Shown here: one piece after another, positions 36,506-46,980 of the stretch
How positions within the stretch are numbered: the first letter of the stretch is position 1
Layout of the letters: each line of letters opens with the position of its first letter
DNA from: Castellaniella sp035707805
GTDB taxonomy: Bacteria; Pseudomonadota; Gammaproteobacteria; Burkholderiales; Burkholderiaceae_B
Direction: 5' to 3'
Assembly: GCA_035707805.1 (NCBI GenBank)
Contig: DASSTS010000039.1
Span: 62,001 to 126,000, forward strand
Length of the DNA stretch: 64,000 nt
Notes under the pieces: generated by a model
What the model saw: the letters and a program-made list of their open reading frames with translations, nothing else
What the model was told of the DNA's origin: nothing
Databases searched by the model: none
Made by a program: the position numbers and the translations under genes

Positions 36506-37627
36506 TTACTTGAAGACGGTCTTGGAACCGTCGGCATGCCAGGTGAAGACGTCGAACTTGAAGGACTTGAGGTCGCCCTGCTTGTTCCAGGAGATGTCGC
36601 CGATCGGGGTCTTGACCGAGTTGCTGTGCAGCCAGGCGGCGACCTTGGTCGGGTCGTCCTTGCCGACGCCCTTGATGCCCGCGGCGATGGCTTCCAGGGC
36701 GGAATAGGCCGTCAGCTGGAACGCGCCGCCGGGATTGCGGTTCTTGTCCTTGAAGGCCTTGACCACCGAGGCGTTGGCCGGGTCGGTCGTGAAGTCGGCG
36801 GGCAGGGTCACCAGCATGCCTTCGACGGCCGGGCCGGCGATGGCGTTGATGTCCGGATTGCCCACGCCTTCGGGACCCATGAACTTGGCCTGCAGGCCTT
36901 GTTCGGCGCCCTGGCGCAGCAGCAGGCCCATTTCGGGGTGGTAGCCGCCGTAATAGACGAAGTCGGCGCCCGAGGACTTGAGCTTGGTGATGACGGCGGA
37001 ATAATCGCTGTCACCGGCGTTGATGCCTTCGAAGAGCACGACCTTGATGCCGGCCTTTTCCAGGTCGTTCTTGACGGCCGTGGCGATGCCCTGGCCATAG
37101 GACTGCTTGTCGTGCAGCACCGCGACCGCCTTGGGCTTGATCTTCTGGGCGATGAATTCCGCGGCGGCGGGACCTTGCTGGTCGTCGCGGCCGATGGTGC
37201 GGAAGATCATGTCGTAGTTCTTGCCGTCGGTCACGGCGGGCGAGGTGGCGGACGGAGAGACCATGACCACGCCTTCGTTGTTGTAGACTGGCGCGGCTGC
37301 GATGGTCGCGCCCGAGCACACGTGGCCGACCACGTAGTGAATCTTTTCATTGACGACGCGGTTGGCAACGACCGGACCCTGCTTGGGTTCGCAGGCGTCG
37401 TCCATCACAACGGCCTCGAGCTTGTTGCCCAGCACGCCGCCGGCTGCATTGATGGTTTCGATTGCCGTGTCCACACCCTCTTTGACCATATCGCCGTACT
37501 GCGTCAGCGCCCCGGTATAAGGCCCCGCGATGGCGATCTTGATCGTGTCAGCGTTCGCCGCGGAAGACATCATCATGCCGGCAGCCAGCCCCAGTGCGGC
37601 GACCGTCGGCGTCAAGCGAATGTTCAT
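36506..37627 (-). CDS. Branched-chain amino acid-binding protein LivK/LivJ (orphan paralogue)
   Basis: A 373-residue periplasmic binding protein closely similar to the operon-encoded LivK: both share IGRDDQQGP, FEGIN-GDSDYSAVI-KLK, GGYHPE-GLLLRQ and AGPAV---LVTLPADFT. A signal peptide (about 1-24, ending ANA) is present, and the cysteine pair in DDACEPKQ and GHVCSGAT is kept. The ATG at 37627 has a perfect AAAGGAGG. It has its own leader and terminator and no permease beside it, so it probably feeds the LivHMGF system 7 kb away, as E. coli LivJ does. Confidence 0.93.
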   Translation of the reverse strand: MNIRLTPTVAALGLAAGMMMSSAANADTIKIAIAGPYTGALTQYGDMVKEGVDTAIETINAAGGVLGNKLEAVVMDDACEPKQGPVVANRVVNEKIHYVVGHVCSGATIAAAPVYNNEGVVMVSPSATSPAVTDGKNYDMIFRTIGRDDQQGPAAAEFIAQKIKPKAVAVLHDKQSYGQGIATAVKNDLEKAGIKVVLFEGINAGDSDYSAVITKLKSSGADFVYYGGYHPEMGLLLRQGAEQGLQAKFMGPEGVGNPDINAIAGPAVEGMLVTLPADFTTDPANASVVKAFKDKNRNPGGAFQLTAYSALEAIAAGIKGVGKDDPTKVAAWLHSNSVKTPIGDISWNKQGDLKSFKFDVFTWHADGSKTVFK

Positions 37628-37662
37628 ACAACCTCCTTTGAAAGACCTGGAAAGAATACACG

Positions 37663-37737
37663 AAACCCCCGCAGGGCGGTTCATGCCACATACGGGGGTT
37701 TTCCCGAAACCAGGGTGCCGGCAAACCCGCCCGGCAC
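37663..37737 (-). terminator. Hairpins between dps and the LivK paralogue
   Basis: Two dyads follow the dps stop on the minus strand: GTGCCGG/CCGGCAC (37715-37737) and AAACCCCCG/CGGGGGTTT (37663-37701, 21-base loop). Only short T-runs follow. They likely end or trim the dps transcript; the second lies just upstream of the next gene's promoter region. Confidence 0.45.
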
Positions 37738-37750
37738 GCAAAGAAACAGG

Positions 37751-38275
37751 TCAGGCCAGCAGGCTGCGCAGCATCCACGCGTTCTTTTCGTGGACGTCCA
37801 GGCGCTGGGTCAGCAGATCGGCGGTCGGCTGGTCGTTGACGGCGTCGGCCACCTTGAAGGCCTTGCGCGCGGTCTTGGCGACGGCCTCGTTGCCGGCGAC
37901 CAGCAGGCGCAGCATTTCCTCGGCGGAGGGCACGGATTCCGGCTCGCGGATGGAGCTCAGGCGCGCGTATTCCGCGTAGGTGCCCGGCGCGTAGTGGCCC
38001 AGGGCGCGGATGCGCTCGGCGACGGCATCCAGGGCCTGCCAGGCTTCGGTGTACTGCGTCATGAACAGCTGGTGCAGCGTGCTGAACATGGGCCCGGTCA
38101 CGTTCCAGTGGAAATTGTGCGTCATCAGGTAGAGGGTGTAGGTATCCGCCAGGGTGTGGGCGAGCTCCGCCGCCACGGAGGCCCGGTCCTTGTCGGAGAT
38201 GCCGATGTCGATGGGCAGACCCGAGGGGGACGTCGGGGCTTTGGTCGGCGAGGTCTTTTTGACAGCTTTTGCCAT
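37751..38275 (-). CDS. dps: DNA-binding ferritin-like protein Dps
   Basis: A 174-residue Dps. A lysine-rich N-terminal tail (MAKAVKKTSPTKA), the part that binds DNA in Dps, precedes the four-helix ferritin fold with the dimer-interface ferroxidase residues in THNFHWNVTGPMF, LHQLF and the YTEAWQALDAVAERIRALG helix. The 12-subunit shell oxidises Fe2+ with H2O2 and stores it, protecting DNA. GGAG precedes the ATG. It lies 97 bases downstream of oxyR on the same strand and is a classical OxyR target; a TATGCT -10-like box lies at 38305-38310. Confidence 0.95.
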   Translation of the reverse strand: MAKAVKKTSPTKAPTSPSGLPIDIGISDKDRASVAAELAHTLADTYTLYLMTHNFHWNVTGPMFSTLHQLFMTQYTEAWQALDAVAERIRALGHYAPGTYAEYARLSSIREPESVPSAEEMLRLLVAGNEAVAKTARKAFKVADAVNDQPTADLLTQRLDVHEKNAWMLRSLLA

Positions 38276-38372
38276 GGAGTGCTCCGTTGAGACAAGACGG
38301 TTTCAGCATACCATGAGCCCTCGCGCGCGCCCGGTCTGGAACGGCCGATGCGCGGCAGGATCTTGCGGCGCG

Positions 38373-39329
38373 TCAATCGGCCAGCACGGCCGCCGACACC
38401 GGGTCTTCCAGCATGGTGACGCCTGGCATCCCGCAATGGCGCACGGCCAGCGCCAGCGCCTCGATCGCCGCCAGCCGGGGAAAGCTCTTGCGCCAGATCA
38501 GCACCACGCGCCGGTCGGGCGCCGGCGGCGTGAAGGGGATGAAGCGCAGCAGCTTGCTTTCGGAGCCCTGCATGGCGACGGCGCTGGCCGGCATGACGGT
38601 GATCCCGATGCCGGCGGCCACCATGTGGCGGATCGTCTCCAGCGAGGAGCCCTCGAAGGTGCGCTGGATGCCCTCGCTGGAGGCCGAATAGCGGGACAGC
38701 TCCGGGCAGACCTCCAGCACCTGGTCGCGAAAGCAATGGCCCGCGCCCAGCAGCAGCATGGTCTCTTCTTTCAGGCGTTCCGAGGCGATCCGCTTTTCAT
38801 GGGCCCAGGGATGGTTGTGGGGCAGCGCGACGTAGAAAGGCTCGTCGTAGAGCGCGCATTGCGCAAGTCCGGTCTCGGGCAGCGGCAGCGCGACGATGGC
38901 GCAGTCGATCTCTCCCTGGCGCAGGAGCTCCAGCAGGCGCGTCGTATAGTTTTCCTGCAGCAGCAGCGGCATCTGCGGGGTGCGGCGGATCTGTTCGGGG
39001 ACCAGATGCGGCAGCAGGTAGGGCCCCACCGTATAGATGACGCCCACGCGCAGCGGACCCTCCAGCGGATCATGGCCCTGACGCGCGATCTCGCGCAGAT
39101 TGGCGCCCTCTTCCAGGACCTTCTGCGCCTGGGCGACCACCCGCAGCCCGATCGGCGTGATGCCCACCTCGGCCCCGCCGCGCTCGAACAGGACGACGCC
39201 CAGTTCTTCTTCCAGCTTGCGGATGGCGACCGACAGGGTCGGCTGGCTGACGAAACAGGCCTCGGCAGCCCGTCCGAAGTGCCGTTCCCGCGCCACGGCC
39301 ACGATGTATTTCAGTTCGGTCAGAGTCAT
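38373..39329 (-). CDS. oxyR: Hydrogen peroxide-sensing LysR regulator OxyR
   Basis: A 318-residue LysR protein. The HTH (about 16-36, GRAAEACFVSQPTLSVAIRK) is followed by a ligand domain holding the redox pair C199 (GHCFRDQ) and C208 (VCPEL), at exactly the E. coli OxyR positions. H2O2 oxidises the pair to a disulfide and turns the protein into an activator of peroxide-defence genes. The ATG at 39329 has GAGGGA upstream; eight more open codons lie before it. It follows recG by 20 bases and precedes dps, a likely target. Confidence 0.96.
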   Translation of the reverse strand: MTLTELKYIVAVARERHFGRAAEACFVSQPTLSVAIRKLEEELGVVLFERGGAEVGITPIGLRVVAQAQKVLEEGANLREIARQGHDPLEGPLRVGVIYTVGPYLLPHLVPEQIRRTPQMPLLLQENYTTRLLELLRQGEIDCAIVALPLPETGLAQCALYDEPFYVALPHNHPWAHEKRIASERLKEETMLLLGAGHCFRDQVLEVCPELSRYSASSEGIQRTFEGSSLETIRHMVAAGIGITVMPASAVAMQGSESKLLRFIPFTPPAPDRRVVLIWRKSFPRLAAIEALALAVRHCGMPGVTMLEDPVSAAVLAD

Positions 39330-39349
39330 GCGTTCCCTCGTGTGGACGT

Positions 39350-41416
39350 TCAACTGCGCAGGTACTGGACGGCCCCCACCATCCAGCGCTGCTGGTGCTG
39401 CCGGGCCTGCCTGGGAAAATCGGCGGCCAGCCAGGCGGCGGCGGCCCGGGCCTGCTCCAGCAGGCCCTCGTCGGCATTCAGGTCGGCGAACCGCAGCAGG
39501 GCCTGGCCGGACTGGCGCAGGCCCAGCAATTCGCCCGGGCCGCGCAGGGCCAGGTCGCGCCGCGCGATCTCAAAGCCGTCGGTGGTCTCGTACAGGGCGC
39601 GCAGCCGGTCGCGCGCCGATGCCGACAGCGGCGGCTGGTACAGCAGCACGCAGGTGGACTCGCGCGCGCCCCGTCCCACCCGCCCGCGCAGCTGGTGCAG
39701 CTGGGCGAGGCCGAAACGCTCGGCATGCTCGATCACCATGAGGCTGGCGTTGGGGACGTCGACCCCCACCTCGATGACGGTCGTGCTGACCAGCAGGTCG
39801 GTCTCGCCCCGCCGGAAGGCGTCCATGGCGGCGGCCTTGTCCTGCGCCGACAGCCTGCCGTGCATCAGGCCGATGGCCAGATCGGGCAGCTCCGTGCGCA
39901 GGTGCTCCCAGGTGTCCACCGCCGTCTGCAGCTGCAAGGCCTCGCTTTCCTCGACCAGGGGGCAGACCCAGTAGGCCTGCTGCCCTTCCCGGGCGGCGGC
40001 TGCGACGCGGGCCAGGACCTCGTCGCGGCGCTGGTCGGCGAACAGGCGGGTGCGCACCGGTGTGCGTCCCGGCGGCAGCTCGTCCAGCACGGACACGTCC
40101 ATGTCGGCGAAAAACGCCATGGCCAGCGTGCGCGGGATCGGCGTCGCGCTCATGCTGAGCTGGTGCGGGACCTGCGCGGCCTGGTCACCCTTGCGGCTGA
40201 GCGCCAGGCGCTGTCCCACGCCGAAGCGGTGCTGTTCGTCGCTGATCACCAGGCCCAGGGACTCGAACCGCACCTTGTCCTGGATCAGCGCCTGGGTGCC
40301 CACGGCCAGCCGGGCCGCGCCCGAGGCGATGTCCCCCAGCGCCCGGCGGCGCTCGGCCGCCGTCAGGGCGCCGGTCAGCCAGGCCACCGGGACGCCCAGG
40401 GGCAGGAACCACTCGGAGAACTTGCGCCACAACTGCTCGGCCAGGATCTCGGTGGGGGCCATGACCGTCACCTGGACGCCCGCGTCCAGGGCCTGGGCGG
40501 CGGCGCAAGCCGCCACCAGGGTCTTGCCGCTGCCGACGTCGCCCTGCAGCAGGCGGTGCATCGGATGAGAACGTCCGAGATCCTCGCGGATCTCGCGGAT
40601 CGCGCGCTCCTGCGCCCCGGTGGGCGCGAAAGGCAGCGTCTCGCGCAGCCGCGCCGACAGCGGGCCGCCCCCGGGCAGCGGCTGCGCCGACTGCGCGCGC
40701 CGCGCCGCCCGGGCGTCGGCCAGCGCCAGCTGCTGCGCCAGCAGTTCGTCGAACTTGATCCGCCGCCAGGCCGGGTGCTCATGCTCGGCCAGCAGTTCCA
40801 GGGAGATGCCGGGCCCCGGGTGATGCAGGACCCGCAGCGAGCTTTCGAAGTCGGCCAGGCCGTAGGCCTGGCGCACGGCCGGCGGCAGCGTATCGCTCAG
40901 GTCCGCCTGGTCCAGCGCCCGGGCGATGGCCTTGCGCAGGCTGGGCTGCGACAGGCCCTGCGTCGTGGGATAGATCGGCGTCAGGGTCTCGGGCAGGGGC
41001 GTGCCCGGCTCGGTCACCAGGGGATGGATGATCTCCGGCCCCTGGTAGCCCATGCGCACCTCGCCTCGCACGCGGACCCTGCGCCCCGCCTGCAAGCGGG
41101 CCTGCTGGCCGGGATAGACGTGCAGCCAGCGCAGCGACAGGCGGCCGGTGCCGTCCGACAGGACCGCCTGCAGTTCACGGCGCGGGCGCGGGCGCATCTG
41201 GCTGTCCAGGATCTCGCCCTCGAACAGCGCATGCGTGCCGGGGCGCGCCTGCGCCACCGGCGTGACGCGGGTCTCGTCCTCGTAGCGCAGCGGCAGGTGG
41301 ACGATGAAGTCGGCCGCGGTCCGCAATCCCAGGCGCTCGAACAGCCGGGCCTGCTGGACGGCGGGTGCGGTCTTTGCGGGGCGCCGGGACGCCCGGGAGG
41401 CGCCAGCAGGATCCAT
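39350..41416 (-). CDS. recG: ATP-dependent DNA helicase RecG
   Basis: A 688-residue helicase, close to the E. coli length of 693. The N-terminal wedge/OB region (about 30-160, FIVHLPLRYEDETRVTPV) binds branched DNA. The helicase motor follows with Walker A QGDVGSGKT, motif II DEQHRFGVGQR, motif III MSATPIPRTLA, and motif VI QLRGRVGRG near the C-terminus. RecG remodels stalled forks and Holliday junctions. It is 17 bases after ridA and 20 before oxyR. In Pseudomonas aeruginosa oxyR and recG also form an operon, in the reverse order. Confidence 0.97.
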   Translation of the reverse strand: MDPAGASRASRRPAKTAPAVQQARLFERLGLRTAADFIVHLPLRYEDETRVTPVAQARPGTHALFEGEILDSQMRPRPRRELQAVLSDGTGRLSLRWLHVYPGQQARLQAGRRVRVRGEVRMGYQGPEIIHPLVTEPGTPLPETLTPIYPTTQGLSQPSLRKAIARALDQADLSDTLPPAVRQAYGLADFESSLRVLHHPGPGISLELLAEHEHPAWRRIKFDELLAQQLALADARAARRAQSAQPLPGGGPLSARLRETLPFAPTGAQERAIREIREDLGRSHPMHRLLQGDVGSGKTLVAACAAAQALDAGVQVTVMAPTEILAEQLWRKFSEWFLPLGVPVAWLTGALTAAERRRALGDIASGAARLAVGTQALIQDKVRFESLGLVISDEQHRFGVGQRLALSRKGDQAAQVPHQLSMSATPIPRTLAMAFFADMDVSVLDELPPGRTPVRTRLFADQRRDEVLARVAAAAREGQQAYWVCPLVEESEALQLQTAVDTWEHLRTELPDLAIGLMHGRLSAQDKAAAMDAFRRGETDLLVSTTVIEVGVDVPNASLMVIEHAERFGLAQLHQLRGRVGRGARESTCVLLYQPPLSASARDRLRALYETTDGFEIARRDLALRGPGELLGLRQSGQALLRFADLNADEGLLEQARAAAAWLAADFPRQARQHQQRWMVGAVQYLRS

Positions 41417-41433
41417 CGGCGCGGGCGGCGGGA

Positions 41434-41820
41434 TCAGAGGGCCAGGATGGCCTCGACCTCGAACTGGGCGCCTTTGGGCAGGCTGGCCACGCCGATGGTC
41501 GAACGGGCGGGATACGGCTGGGGGATGATTTCCGCCATGATCGCGTTGGCGCTGGCGAATTTGCTGAGGTCCGTCAGGAACAGGGTCAGCTTGACGATAT
41601 TGTCCAGCGTGCCGCCGGCGGCCTCGATGACGGCCTGCATGTTGGCGAACGACTGGCGCACCTGACCCTCGAAGTTTTCCGACACCAGCTCGCCCGTGCC
41701 CGGTTCGAGGCCGATCTGCCCCGACAGGAACACGAGGCGGCCGGCCTGCGCGGCGACCGCCTGGGAATACGGACCTACGGCGGCGGGCGCCGAGTCGGTA
41801 TGAACGATGGCCTTGCTCAT
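41434..41820 (-). CDS. ridA: RidA family enamine/imine deaminase
   Basis: A 128-residue RidA/YjgF protein. Active-site residues are visible: the tyrosine in VGPYSQAV, the essential arginine in YPARSTIGV, and the glutamate in FEVEAIL. The trimer hydrolyses reactive 2-aminoacrylate-type enamines released by PLP enzymes. Most of the expected length is present. It is first of ridA-recG-oxyR. The 86 bases before it are AT-rich (about 41840-41890) and hold its promoter and the U-rich end of the fpr transcript. Confidence 0.95.
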   Translation of the reverse strand: MSKAIVHTDSAPAAVGPYSQAVAAQAGRLVFLSGQIGLEPGTGELVSENFEGQVRQSFANMQAVIEAAGGTLDNIVKLTLFLTDLSKFASANAIMAEIIPQPYPARSTIGVASLPKGAQFEVEAILAL

Positions 41821-41906
41821 GATGGACTTTCCTGAATGAATTTCACAACTATCAGAGTGTACCGATCAATAGCAAAAAATAAAAGACGGGCGATTTCCCA
41901 GGCGGA

Positions 41907-42683
41907 TCATTTCTCGGCGAAGGCGCGCTCGTAGACGTAATCGCCCGGCTCGCCCACGCCGGGCGAGACCACGAAGCCGCGCGCATCGAGCATGGCGCGG
42001 ATGTCGGTCAGCATGGCGGGGCTGCCGCAGATCATGGCGCGATCGGCGGCCGGGTCCAGGGGCGGCAGGCCGATGTCGGTGAAGATCCGGCCGGTCTCCA
42101 CCAGGGTGGTCAGGCGGCCCTGGTGGACGTAGGGCTCGCGCGTGACCGTGGGGTAGTAGACCAGCTTGTCGCGCACCATCTCGCCCAGGAACTCGTCCCG
42201 CGGCAGCTCGCGCGTGAGGTAGTCCGCATAGGCCAGCTCGCTGATGAAGCGCACGCCATGCATCAGGACGACCTTGTCGAAGCGGTCGTAGACCTCCGGA
42301 TCCTTGACGATGCTGAGGAACGGGGCCAGGCCCGTGCCGGTGGCGAACAGGTAGAGATGGCGCCCGGGCTTCAGGTCGTCCACCACCAGGGTGCCGACGG
42401 GTTTCTTGCTGACCAGCACGGCGTCGCCCGGCTGCAGGTGCTGCAGGCGCGAGGTCAGCGGCCCGTCGGGCACCTTGATGCTGAAGAATTCGAGGTTTTC
42501 CTCGTGGTTGGCGCTGGCGATGCTGTAGGCGCGCATCAGGGGCTTGCCCTCGACCTCCAGGCCCAGCATGACGAAATGGCCGTTGTGGAAACGCAGACCG
42601 GGATCGCGCGTGGTCTTGAAGGAAAACAGCGTGTCATTCCAGTGATGCACGCTCAGGACTTGTTCGGAAATGAAGGCAGCCAT
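41907..42683 (-). CDS. fpr: Ferredoxin/flavodoxin-NADP+ reductase Fpr
   Basis: A 258-residue flavoprotein of the bacterial subclass I FNR family. FAD is bound through RAYSIASANHEENLEFF, and the NADP domain shows LFATGTGLAPFLSI and CGSPAMLTDIRAML; the C-terminus ends YVYERAFAEK, near the family pattern. It passes electrons between NADPH and ferredoxin or flavodoxin, with roles in oxidative stress and Fe-S cluster supply. It lies alone between ntrC and ridA. A near-perfect FNR/ANR-type box lies about 90 bases upstream. Confidence 0.95.
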   Translation of the reverse strand: MAAFISEQVLSVHHWNDTLFSFKTTRDPGLRFHNGHFVMLGLEVEGKPLMRAYSIASANHEENLEFFSIKVPDGPLTSRLQHLQPGDAVLVSKKPVGTLVVDDLKPGRHLYLFATGTGLAPFLSIVKDPEVYDRFDKVVLMHGVRFISELAYADYLTRELPRDEFLGEMVRDKLVYYPTVTREPYVHQGRLTTLVETGRIFTDIGLPPLDPAADRAMICGSPAMLTDIRAMLDARGFVVSPGVGEPGDYVYERAFAEK

Positions 42684-42772
42684 GGCTCGGGGCGAAAAAC
42701 GGATGGACGGGACAATGGTACGACGCGGGCGCCGGCCCGGAAGACCGCGGGCCGGGATTCGCGCGACTTTGC

Positions 42773-42786
42773 TTGATCTGGCTCAA
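42773..42786. promoter_or_regulatory. FNR/ANR-type site upstream of fpr
   Basis: TTGAT-CTGG-CTCAA matches nine of ten fixed positions of the TTGAT-N4-ATCAA consensus. It lies in the 188-base gap between ntrC and fpr. If the TACCAT box at 42715-42720 (minus strand) is the -10, the site is centred near -71, a position used by FNR-class activators. Confidence 0.45.
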
Positions 42787-42871
42787 GCCAGGCACAGTCC
42801 GCCATCGGAATCGGGGAAACGGAAACAACCGGTCATTGTACCAGCACGCCCCCCGGGATTGCCGGGCCGCC

Positions 42872-44382
<1,511 letters not shown>

Positions 44383-44386
<4 letters not shown>

Positions 44387-45336
44387 GAAGCCTCCAGCGG
44401 CAGGAGGAAACGGAATTCCGTATGGCCCGGCCGCGAATCGAATTCCAGCACCCCGCCGTGCAGCTGCACGCAGCCCTGGGCCAGGTTCAGGCCCAGCCCC
44501 GTGCCTTGCGCGCGGCCGGTGACCAGCGGATGGAAGAGCTTGTCGCGCAGGGATTCCGGCACGCCCGGGCCGTTGTCGACGACGGCGATCAGCACGCCCA
44601 TGCGGTGGCGCGAACGCAGCAGCGCCGGCTGGTGCACGATGCGGGTGCGCAGGCGCAGGACGGGCTCGGCCACCTCAGGCGATTCGCTGAGCGACTGCGC
44701 CGCGTTGCGGACCACGTTCAGCAAGGCCTGCAGCAGGCGGTCGCGGTCGGCCAGGATGTCGGGCAGCGAGGCGTCGTAGTCGCGCACCAGCGTGAGCGAA
44801 GGCCCGAATTCCAGCGCCGCGAGGGCCAGCACCCGCTCGCAGATCTCGTGCACGTTGAATCGTTGCGGCTCCAGGTCCTGGCGCTGCGGGGACACCAGCC
44901 GCGACACCAGGTCCGCGAGGCGGTCGGCCTCGTCGATGATGACGCGGGTATAGTCGCGCAGCTCGTCGCGCGGCAGCTCCATTTCCAGCAGCTGCGCCGC
45001 GGCGCGCAGCCCCGCCAGGGGGTTGCGCACCTCGTGGGCCAGGTTGCGCAGGGTCTCGCGCTGCGCCGCCTGCCCCGCCAGGGCCTGCTGCTGATCCTCG
45101 AAGCGGGCCGCCTGGTGCACGGGGATCTCCAGCAGGACGGACCAGGGCTGGCCGCTCAGGGACGTCTTCAGGACGCTGGTCAGGCCCTCGAGGTACGGCC
45201 CCGGCAGCTGGCCTTCCAGCTGCCGGCGCGACATGCCCAGCAGCTCCTCGGCCGCGCCGTTGGCGTAGGCGATCCGGCCGGCCCCGTCCAGCAGCAGCAC
45301 CGCCGTTTGCAGCAGTTCGAAGCCGGACGGGTCCAC
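44383..45336 (-). CDS. ntrB: Nitrogen regulation sensor kinase NtrB (GlnL)
   Basis: A 317-residue cytoplasmic histidine kinase. A PAS domain (about 5-75, TAVLLLDGAGRIAYANGAAE) is followed by the dimerisation helix with H101 in NLAHEVRNPL and the ATP-binding domain (VVDNGPGVPESLRDKLF, GTGLGLNLAQGCVQLHGG). There are no membrane helices, as in NtrB, whose phosphatase/kinase balance is set by PII. A GTG at 45336 is chosen; it begins VDPSGFELLQ directly before the PAS domain and follows the glnA stop by eight bases. The start overlap with ntrC couples the pair. Confidence 0.94.
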
Positions 45337-45344
45337 GGCGCATC

Positions 45345-46757
45345 CTACAGGGTGTAGTACATGTCGAATTCGACCGGATGCGGCGTCACGCGCAGGCGGT
45401 TGAGTTCGTTTTCCTTCAGGTCCAGGTAGGCGTCGAGCAGGTCGTTGCTGAACACGCCGCCGCGCGTCAGGAACTCGCGATCGCGGTCCAGGGCCTCCAG
45501 GGCCTGCTCCAGCGACGAGCACACCGTCGGGATCTTGGCGTCTTCCTCGGGCGGCAGGTCGTAGAGGTTCTTATCGGCCGGATCGCCGGGGTGGATCTTG
45601 TTCTGCACTCCGTCCAGGCCGGCCATCATCAGTGCCGAGAACGCCAGGTAGGGATTGGCCAGCGGGTCCGGGAAACGCGACTCGACGCGCCGGGCCTTGG
45701 GGTTGCTGACGTAGGGGATGCGGATCGAGGCCGAGCGGTTGCGCGCCGAATAGGCCAGTTTCACCGGCGCCTCGTAGTGCGGCACCAGGCGCTTGTAGGA
45801 ATTCGTGCCCGGATTGGTGATGGCGTTCAGGGCGCGCGCGTGATGGATGATGCCGCCGATGTAGTACAGGGCGAATTCGGACAGGCCGCCGTAGCCGTTG
45901 CCGGCGAACAGGTTCTGGCCGTCCTTCCAGATCGACTGGTGCACGTGCATGCCCGACCCGTTGTCGCCCACCACCGGCTTGGGCATGAAGGTCGCCGTCT
46001 TGCCATAGACGTGGGCCACGTTGCGGATGACGTATTTCATGGTCTGCGTCCAGTCGGCTCGCTGCACCAGGGTCGAGAAGCGCGTGCCGATCTCGAGCTG
46101 GCCGCAGTTGGCGACCTCGTGGTGGTGGACCTCGACGGGGACGCCCATCTGTTCCATCAGCAGGCACATCTCCGAGCGCATGTCGGCAAAGGAATCGACG
46201 GGCGGCACGGGGACGTAGCCGCCCTTGATGGCCGGACGGTAGCCGAGGTTGGTGCCGTTGGCGTCATCGGCGTTGGACCAGACGCCCTCGTTGGAGCGGA
46301 TCTTGACGAAGCTGCCGGACATGTCGGCATTCCAGCTCACGCCGTCGAAGACGAAGAATTCGGGTTCCGGCCCGAAATAGGCGGTGTCGCCCAGGCCGCT
46401 GGACTTGAGGTAGGCCTCGGCGCGGCGGGCCAGGGAGCGCGGGTCACGGTCGTATCCCTTGAGGTCGGAGGGCTCGACCACGTCGCAGGTCAGGATCAGG
46501 GTGCTTTCCTCGCGGAAGGGATCCATCCGCGCGGTGCCGGCATCGGGCACGAGGATCATGTCCGAGGCCTCGATGCCCTTCCAGCCCGGCAGCGAGGAGC
46601 CGTCGAACGCCACGCCGGATTCCATCCGGTCCTCGTCCACCTGGCTGGCGGGAACCGTCAGGTGATGTTCCCGACCCAGGGTATCGGTAAAGCGGAAATC
46701 CACGAACGCGACTTCGCGCTCGGCAATCATCTGGACGACATGTTCAGGGGTGGACAT
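45345..46757 (-). CDS. glnA: Glutamine synthetase, type I GlnA
   Basis: A 470-residue dodecameric glutamine synthetase of E. coli-like length. Visible blocks: DGSSLPGWKGIEASDM, the metal/ATP segments FGPEPEFFVFD and GDNGSGMHVHQSIWKDG, PGTNSYKRLVPHYEAP and the adenylylation tyrosine in NLYDLPPEE. It makes glutamine from glutamate and ammonia in the cytoplasm and is inactivated by adenylylation when nitrogen is plentiful. It heads glnA-ntrB-ntrC. Upstream are a sigma-54 promoter and two NtrC sites, so it is induced under nitrogen limitation. Confidence 0.97.
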   Translation of the reverse strand: MSTPEHVVQMIAEREVAFVDFRFTDTLGREHHLTVPASQVDEDRMESGVAFDGSSLPGWKGIEASDMILVPDAGTARMDPFREESTLILTCDVVEPSDLKGYDRDPRSLARRAEAYLKSSGLGDTAYFGPEPEFFVFDGVSWNADMSGSFVKIRSNEGVWSNADDANGTNLGYRPAIKGGYVPVPPVDSFADMRSEMCLLMEQMGVPVEVHHHEVANCGQLEIGTRFSTLVQRADWTQTMKYVIRNVAHVYGKTATFMPKPVVGDNGSGMHVHQSIWKDGQNLFAGNGYGGLSEFALYYIGGIIHHARALNAITNPGTNSYKRLVPHYEAPVKLAYSARNRSASIRIPYVSNPKARRVESRFPDPLANPYLAFSALMMAGLDGVQNKIHPGDPADKNLYDLPPEEDAKIPTVCSSLEQALEALDRDREFLTRGGVFSNDLLDAYLDLKENELNRLRVTPHPVEFDMYYTL

Positions 46758-46846
46758 ACGGGCTCCTGCGCCAAAAATGGTAAGAGAAGATCAGGTCTCG
46801 GGTTCTGCGTCCCGCGACGGCGCCCAGCGCCGCCGATAAGTCTTAA

Positions 46847-46861
46847 GCAAACACCATGCCA
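46847..46861 (-). promoter_or_regulatory. Sigma-54 promoter of glnA
   Basis: Minus-strand TGGCATGGTGTTTGC has the -24 GG and -12 GC with the exact ten-base spacing and a T-rich stretch before GC, close to TGGCAC-N5-TTGC. It lies about 90 bases before the glnA ATG. Confidence 0.88.
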
Positions 46862-46949
46862 ATTCGGAATCTGGGCACCGGCGGAGCATCCCCGCCCCGG
46901 AAAGGGGCCGGCGGCCGGGATCCGGAATGGACCCTGTCGCGCCATTTTC

Positions 46950-46964
46950 GCACCAAATCGGTGC
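46950..46964. promoter_or_regulatory. NtrC binding site 1 (glnA enhancer)
   Basis: GCACCAAATCGGTGC is a perfect 5-bp inverted repeat and fits 12 of 14 fixed positions of TGCACCA-N3-TGGTGCA when flanks are included. It lies about 90 bases upstream of the sigma-54 promoter. Confidence 0.8.
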
Positions 46965-46980
46965 AGACGCCCCAAATGCG

